The notes under the pieces are model-generated. The model was not told where the DNA came from. It saw nothing but the letters and a program-made list of their open reading frames with translations, and made no database searches. From Croceicoccus sp. (GTDB lineage: Bacteria > Pseudomonadota > Alphaproteobacteria > Sphingomonadales > Sphingomonadaceae), in the NCBI GenBank assembly GCA_029936705.1, contig JAPYSD010000293.1, forward strand, positions 1 through 5,281: a DNA stretch of 5,281 nt, read 5' to 3'. Made by a program: the position numbers and the translations under genes. Shown one piece after another: positions 1 to 5,281 of this stretch (positions are counted from its first letter, which is position 1; each line of letters begins with the position of its first letter).

Positions 1-117
1 GGCATAATCGCTTCATTTGCAGCCGACGCTGTCCACGGCTGGGGCTTTTTCCACGCGGCATTCAACTTCCTCGGATTCATGATCCCGGCAATTATTGCCG
101 CCATGTTTTCGGAATGA
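1..117 (+). CDS. C-terminal end of a small hydrophobic, possibly membrane protein (5' end outside window)
   Basis: Frame 1 is open from the first base to a TGA at 115-117 and gives 38 residues. The last 27 or so are hydrophobic and aromatic, with a Trp-Gly-Phe-Phe stretch, a Phe-Asn-Phe-Leu-Gly-Phe run and then Ile-Pro-Ala-Ile-Ile-Ala-Ala, ending Met-Phe-Ser-Glu. This looks like a C-terminal membrane segment of a small inner-membrane protein. I do not recognise the family, and the start lies outside the window. It is convergent with the RNA polymerase gene, so it is not in the same transcription unit. Frame 3 is also open here as far as position 206, so the reading is not unique. The hydrophobic pattern and the neat stop make frame 1 the better choice. 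Function unknown. Confidence 0.4.
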   Translation, partial: GIIASFAADAVHGWGFFHAAFNFLGFMIPAIIAAMFSE

Positions 118-142
118 AGTTCGGCCCTATAGCGGCGGCCTT

Positions 143-155
143 CGACGGGCCGTCG
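143..155. repeat. 13-base inverted repeat (CGACGG-G-CCGTCG)
   Basis: The two arms are perfect 6-base complements around one central base. As RNA it could fold as a 5-bp stem with a 3-base loop. It lies 25 bases after the stop of the left-edge ORF, where a terminator would be expected, but no T-run follows on either strand, so intrinsic terminator function is not supported. Confidence 0.35.
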
Positions 156-180
156 CACGCGAAAGCAGATGATGAAGACG

Positions 181-194
181 CCCCCCATGGGGGG
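181..194. repeat. 14-base perfect palindrome of C6-AT-G6
   Basis: Six C, then AT, then six G: a perfect palindrome in the non-coding flank. As RNA it could form a very GC-rich 5-bp stem with a CATG loop. No T-run follows on either strand. It may be a protein-binding site, a weak transcription block or chance; nothing in the sequence decides between these. Confidence 0.35.
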
Positions 195-261
195 AAGCGG
201 GCCTAATCGCTTACGTAGATGGCTCTTCGAAAATCTGTGCCGAATCTAATCGCATTTCCCG

Positions 262-301
262 CTCGGGAGGCGATGAATAGCCCGAGGCGCGAGAACTCGG
301 G
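262..301. other. Three alternating complementary hexamers (two mutually exclusive hairpins)
   Basis: CTCGGG occurs at 262-267 and 296-301, and its complement CCCGAG at 281-286. The middle arm can pair with the left one (13-base loop) or the right one (9-base loop), but not both at once. This geometry is found in attenuators and switching leaders, in which case it could act on either strand. With 6-bp arms in GC-rich DNA it may also be chance. No riboswitch family is recognised. Confidence 0.35.
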
Positions 302-302
302 G

Positions 303-335
303 GAGACCATCGAAATCGAGCGCATCTATGGTCTC
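303..335. repeat. 8-bp perfect inverted repeat with 17-base loop
   Basis: GAGACCAT at 303-310 is exactly complementary to ATGGTCTC at 328-335. It directly follows the hexamer cluster at 262-301, so an RNA from this region could carry consecutive hairpins. No T-run follows on either strand, so it is not a standard intrinsic terminator. It could be a structured 3' UTR element of the polymerase transcript or part of a small RNA; this is inference. Confidence 0.4.
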
Positions 336-409
336 ATCCACTGCAGTTCCCGCTCTACATTCCCCTTTCGGGATTCATTTGCTGAGAGGCTTGGGGGGAG
401 GATTCCTCG

Positions 410-556
410 ATGAACCTGATATTCCTGCCGATTGGCCCTCGGTTCCCTCAAGGAGTGAGCCCCCCGAAGGATTCCCGGCAGGAGGTGAAGACGAGCCGGA
501 GGGCGGTTGGTCAGGTCCGGTCTGGTGCGAGGTTGCGGTTCTATATGAAGGGGTAA
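410..556 (+). CDS. Candidate small basic protein, 48 residues, unknown function
   Basis: ATG at 410 is preceded by GGAGGA at 397-402 with a 7-base spacing, the best Shine-Dalgarno site I see in the window. The frame runs 48 codons to TAA at 554-556, stopping 14 bases before the convergent end of the polymerase gene. The product starts hydrophobic (Met-Asn-Leu-Ile-Phe-Leu-Pro), has a Pro-rich middle and an Arg/Lys-rich C-terminal half. Counted by hand, about 74% of third positions are G or C, which is mildly supportive. The TGA of an upstream open frame (219-413) overlaps this ATG as ATGA, so coupling is possible. No family is recognised. The main doubts are the short length and competing open frames on both strands. 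Confidence 0.3.
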   Translation: MNLIFLPIGPRFPQGVSPPKDSRQEVKTSRRAVGQVRSGARLRFYMKG

Positions 557-570
557 TTCGACCCTGCCCG

Positions 571-3081
571 TCACGAGAACATATAGGTCGCTTCGAGAAC
601 GGCTTTCAGGTCCAGTTCGCCCAGTGGTGGCAGCGGCAGAAGCTGTGCCTGTAGATCTTCATCGTCAATCTGGTCCAGTAACTCGTCACGAAAATGAGCG
701 AGTGGATCCGCTTCATACATCCGCACGAATGTCTCGCGCAGGATCTCCGAAAGGCGGTCTGTGTCTGCTGCGTGGGTTCCGAAGCTGTCATGGATGACCG
801 CGACATCATCGATGCCTTCGAGAGATGCAGCGTTGATGGTTAGCATCAGGTGCGCGGCGTCGAGTGAGTGGATGAAGTTTGGCGCGATAGCATTGCCGCT
901 CTTCCGGCTGTCCATTGTTGCCCTGCCGGGCCGCTCAAGATAACCGGCAAGGGTCGTGGGTGTGGCATCATCGGACAGGCTCAACTGCATGCGCTTGCCG
1001 CGAAAGGTCACATCCGTCTTGCCGACCTTCGTATTCGGATAGCGCTGCATGACGGGCAGGCCCGCTGGCGTCGTCCACCAAAGCGGTATGTCCACCTTAT
1101 TAATGACTTTCGCTGCGGACTTGAACCACGCCATCGCCGACGCGGCGGCTGGCACCGTTTCGCCGATCAAACGATAGAGCAGCGACGACAGCCAGTTGGC
1201 AGCGGTAAAGTTGTCGGCTCCGCGAAGATAGGACGGCAAGCCCTGATCGTGTGCCGCCTTGTCCAGCCGCGCCAGTTCTCCCTTGATCTGATCGGTCATG
1301 GCATAGGCTGTCGCGGAATAGACGTAGGTCATGCAGGGAGGCTTCACGACCCCACGAGTGATCTTCCCCTCCTGCCACGGTCTAGCCTTGGGATCAGACG
1401 ACGCGTCGGCAAGCGCCTGCGCCTTGGAAGCGACAAGGGCGTAAATGTCTCCTGGCCTATCGGCCCCTGTCAGGTTCACATGCGGTGCTGCGTCGGGATC
1501 CCGGAGGAGCGCCGTGTAATGCTGCAGGCCCGAGTTCGATCCGTCGATGGCGATAGGCAGGTGCGAGATGAAGGCCTCGCCGTCCCGCACACAGCCTGCC
1601 CATTCGAGGCAGGCCGCAAGCGCGGCCCAAGGCTTGTCTGCGGTAGTCCAAAAGCGCCCACCATCAAGCGGATCGGTTGCGCTGTCGATGATTTCCGCCG
1701 TGTGCTCTTCAACCCACGCCACACGCTCATCGAAACTGACCTTGTCGATGCCGAAAACATTGGCAGTGTGAATGGCAAGCCAGCGAGCGCCGTTTCTGCC
1801 CAGCGGCTTTCCTCTCGAGAACTCCAGAAGGGCGCGGCCCGTGTCATTCGCCTGCGGATGCGGTCCAGCTTGCGGAACGGCATAGGCCCGCCCCCGCCAA
1901 TCGAGTTCGTAGGGGTAGTAGATCGCGGGGAAGTCGGCGAGCTTGCGAGCAACCCATAATTGCTGTGCAACAGTCAGGCGCTTGCCCCGCTCTCCCGCGT
2001 TACGTGCGTGTATCTCGGCGCGGCTCCGCCTCCATGCGGCCTCGATTTCAGCAGATGATTCAGCTGTGGATGGGCGCTCCGGCAGCGGTTCCATGATCTG
2101 TTTCGGCAGTCCGGCCATGCCTCCGCCGTCATTCGTGAGCGTTTCCATGACGTCAAAAATCTGTCGGTTGATCCTCCACGCAGTATTCTGGATGGCATTC
2201 ACGGCAGAATAGACCGACGGCATCTCGATATTCTCGAGTTCCTCGCGGTACGCTCGGGAAGATGCGCGAACGAGACGAGCGCCAATCATCGGCTGGAGAT
2301 ATCCGCCATCGGTTGGCGTCGTCCAAGGTCGCGGCGCAACAACCATGGGAAACGGCAACGGATCCAGCAGCTCGCACCGTTCATGCTGGCCTTCCATCCA
2401 TTCCAGCGCCTTATCAGTCACCTGTAGAATCTGTTTTCGCTTGAACGATTTTCCGTGCCGCTCTTGCACCAGCCGAGTCTCGAACAGGTCGGTCGCCGCG
2501 ATGGCCAGCTCGAGCATCTTCATGCCGATCAACAGCTGTTCCTTCTGTGACCAGCAAACCGCCACGCCTTCCACTTCATGCATGTCGGCAATCGCCAACT
2601 GGCGCTTACGGCTCACCTTGGAACGCTTGGCGAGGCTGCGCTGTAGCCCCTTTGCGCCAGCGGGGTTCACCCGGGCGAACTCACTGTCTTCAAGATGGCT
2701 CTGGACCGCCCGTGCCACCATCTTCGAGGCCGTCTGAAGGTTCTGCTCGCTCACGCCTGCCTGAATACAGCAGCGAAGTGTTAGATACGCGAGCGCCTTG
2801 GGATCGGCATCATATGGCTGAAGCAGATCGAAGGCAGCATGACGGCGACCCGCCTTCCCTGCCTTCCCGTCGGCAAGAAACGCTTCGATTGCTTGGGCTG
2901 TCGGGTTGAGCATTTTGCGCAGCATAACGCGCCCCGGCGGAAGCACCGCCGCGTCCCGTTCGGGACCGAAAGCATCCATCCAAGGTGCTGCCCGCTTGTC
3001 TCGATAACGTGTTCTGCTGATTGCACGGGATTTTTCTTCGAGGCCCAGCTGGACCTGCACGAGATCTTCAGTTTCTGACAT
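571..3081 (-). CDS. Single-subunit T7-like DNA-directed RNA polymerase
   Basis: Cytoplasmic template-directed RNA synthesis by one polypeptide, without sigma factor or core subunits. From ATG 3081 it has 836 residues (T7 has 883) and ends in the family's Tyr-hydrophobic-Phe C-terminus. The N-terminal domain is at about 1-290, including a Pro-Met-Val-Val motif and Pro-Trp-Thr near 245-254. Then come the thumb and DWRGR (394-398). Motif A is DGSNSGLQHY with catalytic Asp513. Tyr547 matches T7 Tyr571. Motif B has Arg576, Lys580, Met584-Thr585 and Tyr588. Motif C is HDSFGT with His764 and catalytic Asp765. The active site therefore looks intact. Oddities: T7 Arg632 and Gly640 appear as Pro and Ser, and the stretch between Tyr547 and Arg576 is about 27 residues shorter than in T7. 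The start was chosen because its N-terminus (Gln-Leu-Gly-Leu-Glu-Glu) aligns with T7 near residue 36. A GTG at 3165 would add 28 residues and overlap hsdR. Third-position GC is lower than in hsdR. The family is near certain; the host role is unknown. Confidence 0.95.
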   Translation of the reverse strand: MSETEDLVQVQLGLEEKSRAISRTRYRDKRAAPWMDAFGPERDAAVLPPGRVMLRKMLNPTAQAIEAFLADGKAGKAGRRHAAFDLLQPYDADPKALAYLTLRCCIQAGVSEQNLQTASKMVARAVQSHLEDSEFARVNPAGAKGLQRSLAKRSKVSRKRQLAIADMHEVEGVAVCWSQKEQLLIGMKMLELAIAATDLFETRLVQERHGKSFKRKQILQVTDKALEWMEGQHERCELLDPLPFPMVVAPRPWTTPTDGGYLQPMIGARLVRASSRAYREELENIEMPSVYSAVNAIQNTAWRINRQIFDVMETLTNDGGGMAGLPKQIMEPLPERPSTAESSAEIEAAWRRSRAEIHARNAGERGKRLTVAQQLWVARKLADFPAIYYPYELDWRGRAYAVPQAGPHPQANDTGRALLEFSRGKPLGRNGARWLAIHTANVFGIDKVSFDERVAWVEEHTAEIIDSATDPLDGGRFWTTADKPWAALAACLEWAGCVRDGEAFISHLPIAIDGSNSGLQHYTALLRDPDAAPHVNLTGADRPGDIYALVASKAQALADASSDPKARPWQEGKITRGVVKPPCMTYVYSATAYAMTDQIKGELARLDKAAHDQGLPSYLRGADNFTAANWLSSLLYRLIGETVPAAASAMAWFKSAAKVINKVDIPLWWTTPAGLPVMQRYPNTKVGKTDVTFRGKRMQLSLSDDATPTTLAGYLERPGRATMDSRKSGNAIAPNFIHSLDAAHLMLTINAASLEGIDDVAVIHDSFGTHAADTDRLSEILRETFVRMYEADPLAHFRDELLDQIDDEDLQAQLLPLPPLGELDLKAVLEATYMFS

Positions 3082-3124
3082 GCTTCCGAATATTAACTTG
3101 AGGGATTGGGCCAACTTCCCGCAG
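3082..3124 (-). promoter_or_regulatory. Short hsdR-polymerase gap with weak ribosome binding site
   Basis: Forty-three bases separate the hsdR stop from the polymerase ATG. The only purine-rich stretch near the start is GGAAG, one base before the ATG, which is closer than the usual spacing. Translation may therefore be weak, coupled to hsdR, or begin at the upstream GTG. The gap is locally AT-richer (TTAATATT), which could hide a -10-like element, but I see no convincing -35 partner. Co-transcription with hsdR is the simplest reading. Confidence 0.3.
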
Positions 3125-5281
3125 CTAAGCGTCCGCGGATTCCGGCTGGGGCTCTGCGTTCCCACGAAGCGCTTCGTAGAGCTGACCGGGGCCCAGCAGG
3201 ATTTCCTTGAGGCCCGCGCGGACCTTATCCGACCCGAGCGCCTGCTGACTCATTTTCTGATGGGCATCGAGGGCATCGATGATGGCGTTTAGGAGTTCGT
3301 TGTCGAGCGTAGGCGACGAGGCGAACTGCAACTTGCTGTTATTCTGGGCCTGCGTGACGAGCTCCTCGGATTCCAACAGCTTTCCCTTGATGACCTCATT
3401 GATATAGACGAGCTGATCGCCGTCGGTGAGGTCACCGTCGAACAGGTCGTTCACCTTCTCAATGATCTCGCGCAGCAGCGCCTTTTGCTTTTCCTGCAGT
3501 GTTCCCGAGCCCGCGCCGTCCACCGGCTTGATCTGTGGTGTATCATTGTCCCCGAGTTGCATCGCCTTCTTGCCCTGACTCTTCAGGGCATGGTGGGTCA
3601 GCAAGAGCTGCGAGACATCGACACCGACCCGTTCGCGCCCGAAGTCCAGCAGGCGGACGAGGTACTTATAAAACAGGAAGCGCTTTTCGATGTCCGTGTT
3701 GCCGTAGTCGAACATCTGGCTGAGGAAGGTGTAGATGCGGATGAAAGTCTGCATGTCCACCTTGAACATGCTGAGCGCGTTCATCTCATCGGATGCGGCG
3801 CTTGCCGCCTTTTCGTCCCCGAGTTCGTCGGCATCTGCCTTGGCCTGCTTCGCCGCAGCGAAGCGTTTCAGCAGGCGGTCCGCCACGGGGCCCACAGCGC
3901 CCGCAAGGTCGCCCTGCTTCGACTTCAAGTCCATCGCCACAGTCGCCACGCGGTCCACCTCGAAGCTGTCATACCAGCCGCCTGCGTCCAACTTGGCGCG
4001 CAGGTCGTAGACTATGTTGGGATCGGTGACGCCTTCCAGCTCTGCCGTCTCGTAATACGTCCTGAAGGCCTCCAGCACTTCCTCGGAGCTGTTCACGAAG
4101 TCGAGGACATAGGTCGTGTCTTTGCCGGGATGCGCGCGGTTAAGGCGCGAGAGCGTCTGCACGGCCTGAACGCCTGCCAGCCGCCTGTCCACATACATGC
4201 CGCAGAGCAGCGGCTGGTCGAAGCCTGTCTGGAACTTATTGGCGACGAGCAGGAGGTGATATTCCTCGGCCTTGAAGGCCTCGCGGATGTCGCCCTTCAG
4301 CTTCGGGTTCAGTTCCTTGCTGGCTTCGCTGAGCGGCTCTGGGGCCGACTCCGGGTCGTTCACCTCACCCGAGAATGCCACCAAGGTGCCCACCGGATAG
4401 CCCTTGCCCTTGATGTACTTGTCTATCGCCAGCTTCCAGCGCACCGCTTCCTTGCGGCTGCTTAGAACCACCATCGCCTTCGCCTTGCCATCCAAGAGCG
4501 GCTGGACGTTCTCGCGGAAGTGTTCGACGACGATCTGGACCTTCTGGGCAATGTTGTAGGGATGCAGGCTGACCCACTGCATGATGCCCTTCGTCGCCGC
4601 TGAACGCTCGACTTCTGCGTCCTCCAGTTCCTCACCGTTGTGCGCCAGCTTGAACGCCAGCTTGTACGGCGTGTAATTCTTGAGGACGTCGAGGATGAAG
4701 TTTTCCTCGATAGCCTGCCGCATCGAATAGACATGAAATGGCTCGGGCAGCCCGCCGGGTTCCTTGGGACGTCCGAAGAGCTGCAGGGTCTTCCCCTTGG
4801 GCGTGGCGGTAAAGGCGACGTAGGTGACGCCGCTGTCACTGGCCCTTGCTGCCATCTGAGCAGCAAGCAGGTCTTCGGTGCCGATTTCACCGCCGTCCTG
4901 CAAATCGGCAATCTCCTCCGGCGAGAGGATTTCCTTGAGCTTGGCCGCTGCCTCGCCCGTCTGGGAGCTATGGGCCTCGTCAGCGATGACGGCGAAGCGC
5001 TTGCCATCGGTCGCGGCCTGTTCGCGCACGGCCTGCAGGGCGTAGGGGAACGTCTGGATGGTGCAGACGATGATTTTCTTGCCCGCCTTCAGCGCATCGG
5101 CAAGCTGGCCGCTTTTGCTGCCACTGTCGTTCTTGATCGTTTCGACGACGCCCGTGGTGCGCTGGAAATCGAACAGAGCCTCCTGCAACTGCCCGTCGAT
5201 GACGCGCCGGTCGGACACGACGATGACGGTGGAGAACAGCTTCTCGTCGTTCGCATCGTGCAGTTCGGAGAGGAAGTGCGC
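3125..5281 (-). CDS. hsdR: Type I restriction-modification enzyme, R subunit (translocase/endonuclease), C-terminal part
   Basis: HsdR powers ATP-dependent DNA translocation and cuts unmodified DNA in complex with HsdM and HsdS. The frame is open at the right edge, so 718 C-terminal residues are seen; the N-terminal PD-(D/E)xK nuclease domain and Walker A should lie just outside. Numbering from the edge: motif Ia region near 18-26 (Val-Ile-Val-Val-Ser-Asp-Arg-Arg), motif Ib near 70-76 (Ile-Val-Cys-Thr-Ile-Gln-Thr), Walker B DEAH at 101-104, motif III TAT at 158-160, a motif IV-like Val-Val-Leu-Ser-Ser-Arg near 271-276, motif V KFQTGFDQP at 349-357 and motif VI QTLSRLNR at 375-382. A long helical C-terminal domain follows and ends in the typical Leu-Leu-Gly-Pro-Gly-Gln-Leu-Tyr-Glu-Ala-Leu-Arg. 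No frameshift or internal stop is seen, so the visible part looks functional. The GTG at 5218 is an internal Val codon, not the start. hsdM and hsdS are expected upstream. The polymerase gene follows on the same strand. Confidence 0.95.
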   Translation of the reverse strand, partial: AHFLSELHDANDEKLFSTVIVVSDRRVIDGQLQEALFDFQRTTGVVETIKNDSGSKSGQLADALKAGKKIIVCTIQTFPYALQAVREQAATDGKRFAVIADEAHSSQTGEAAAKLKEILSPEEIADLQDGGEIGTEDLLAAQMAARASDSGVTYVAFTATPKGKTLQLFGRPKEPGGLPEPFHVYSMRQAIEENFILDVLKNYTPYKLAFKLAHNGEELEDAEVERSAATKGIMQWVSLHPYNIAQKVQIVVEHFRENVQPLLDGKAKAMVVLSSRKEAVRWKLAIDKYIKGKGYPVGTLVAFSGEVNDPESAPEPLSEASKELNPKLKGDIREAFKAEEYHLLLVANKFQTGFDQPLLCGMYVDRRLAGVQAVQTLSRLNRAHPGKDTTYVLDFVNSSEEVLEAFRTYYETAELEGVTDPNIVYDLRAKLDAGGWYDSFEVDRVATVAMDLKSKQGDLAGAVGPVADRLLKRFAAAKQAKADADELGDEKAASAASDEMNALSMFKVDMQTFIRIYTFLSQMFDYGNTDIEKRFLFYKYLVRLLDFGRERVGVDVSQLLLTHHALKSQGKKAMQLGDNDTPQIKPVDGAGSGTLQEKQKALLREIIEKVNDLFDGDLTDGDQLVYINEVIKGKLLESEELVTQAQNNSKLQFASSPTLDNELLNAIIDALDAHQKMSQQALGSDKVRAGLKEILLGPGQLYEALRGNAEPQPESADA

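Larger units (their letters stand above)
118..570. other. Spacer between convergent genes, about 450 bases, rich in inverted repeats
   Basis: This stretch separates the left-edge plus-strand ORF from the 3' end of the polymerase gene. It has no convincing long gene. It holds small palindromes at 143-155 and 181-194, a cluster of complementary hexamers at 262-301, an 8-bp stem at 303-335, and a long-range 7-bp inverted repeat (CCTGCCG at 424-430 with CGGCAGG at 476-482). It also holds a plus-strand 48-codon ORF at 410-556. The octamer CTATAGGG, read on the minus strand, lies at 125-132. I see no tRNA, CRISPR repeat or insertion-sequence end. No clear intrinsic terminator with a T-run is visible after the polymerase gene. 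Confidence 0.5.

Noticed and set aside
5..253. Short direct repeats (TAATCGC at 5, 204 and 247; TTCATTTGC at 12 and 374)
   Set aside because: Seven to nine bases, irregularly spaced and without conserved flanks. They do not look like iterons, CRISPR repeats or attachment-site pairs.
219..413. 64-codon plus-strand frame
   Set aside because: No Shine-Dalgarno site before ATG 219; the inner ATG 273 has GGGAGG but only 2 bases away. Its first 15 codons are AT-ending, unlike the rest. Noted only because its stop overlaps ATG 410.
326..574. 82-codon minus-strand frame whose GTG overlaps the polymerase stop
   Set aside because: The GTGA overlap is tempting and its third-position GC resembles the polymerase gene, but there is no Shine-Dalgarno site, the product is Arg/Pro-rich and unrecognised, and it runs opposite the better supported 410-556 frame. 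It cannot be fully excluded.
579..590. TATAGG on the plus strand as a second phage-type promoter
   Set aside because: It lies in the last codons of the polymerase gene, matches only six bases of the T7 core and shares no flanking sequence with the octamer at 125-132.
328..654. 108-codon plus-strand frame overlapping the polymerase 3' end
   Set aside because: It enters the polymerase coding region antisense by more than 80 bases, has no ribosome binding site at its ATG and shows weak codon bias.
868..1959. 363-codon open frame on the plus strand
   Set aside because: It lies wholly antisense to the polymerase's conserved motifs; its product is Arg/Gly-rich with no recognisable family. It is a shadow of GC-rich coding on the other strand.
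3485..4465. 326-codon open frame on the plus strand
   Set aside because: Fully antisense to the helicase motifs and C-terminal domain of HsdR; long antisense frames are expected with high third-position GC.

Overview
The window holds two genes read leftwards (minus strand), followed by a left flank of about 570 bases with little clear coding. From right to left: (1) the C-terminal 718 residues of a type I restriction enzyme R subunit (HsdR), cut by the right window edge just after the expected position of the Walker A motif; (2) after a 43-base gap, an apparently complete single-subunit, T7-phage-like DNA-directed RNA polymerase of 836 residues with all the main catalytic residues in place; (3) a spacer full of short inverted repeats, with one candidate small ORF on the plus strand; (4) at the left edge, the last 38 codons of a plus-strand frame with a hydrophobic C-terminus.

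The DNA is GC-rich. The hsdR part has third-codon positions of about 87% GC in the 60 codons I counted by hand. This suits a GC-rich proteobacterium, and I would guess an alphaproteobacterium, but no gene here fixes the taxon. The polymerase gene has a much lower third-position GC (about 58% in its first 60 codons), so the two neighbours probably have different histories.

HsdR is the ATP-driven translocase and nuclease subunit of a type I restriction-modification system; hsdM and hsdS would be expected outside the window. T7-like polymerases normally belong to podophages or prophages and transcribe from their own short promoters. No phage structural, integrase or lysis gene is visible here. 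The tight same-strand arrangement hsdR then RNA polymerase could be a defence-island arrangement or the edge of an inserted phage-derived element. This pairing is the main point of interest in the window.

In the spacer left of the polymerase gene there is one exact 8-base match to the T7 promoter start-site core, a set of hairpins that could exclude one another, and a 48-codon ORF with a good Shine-Dalgarno site. None of these is proven.
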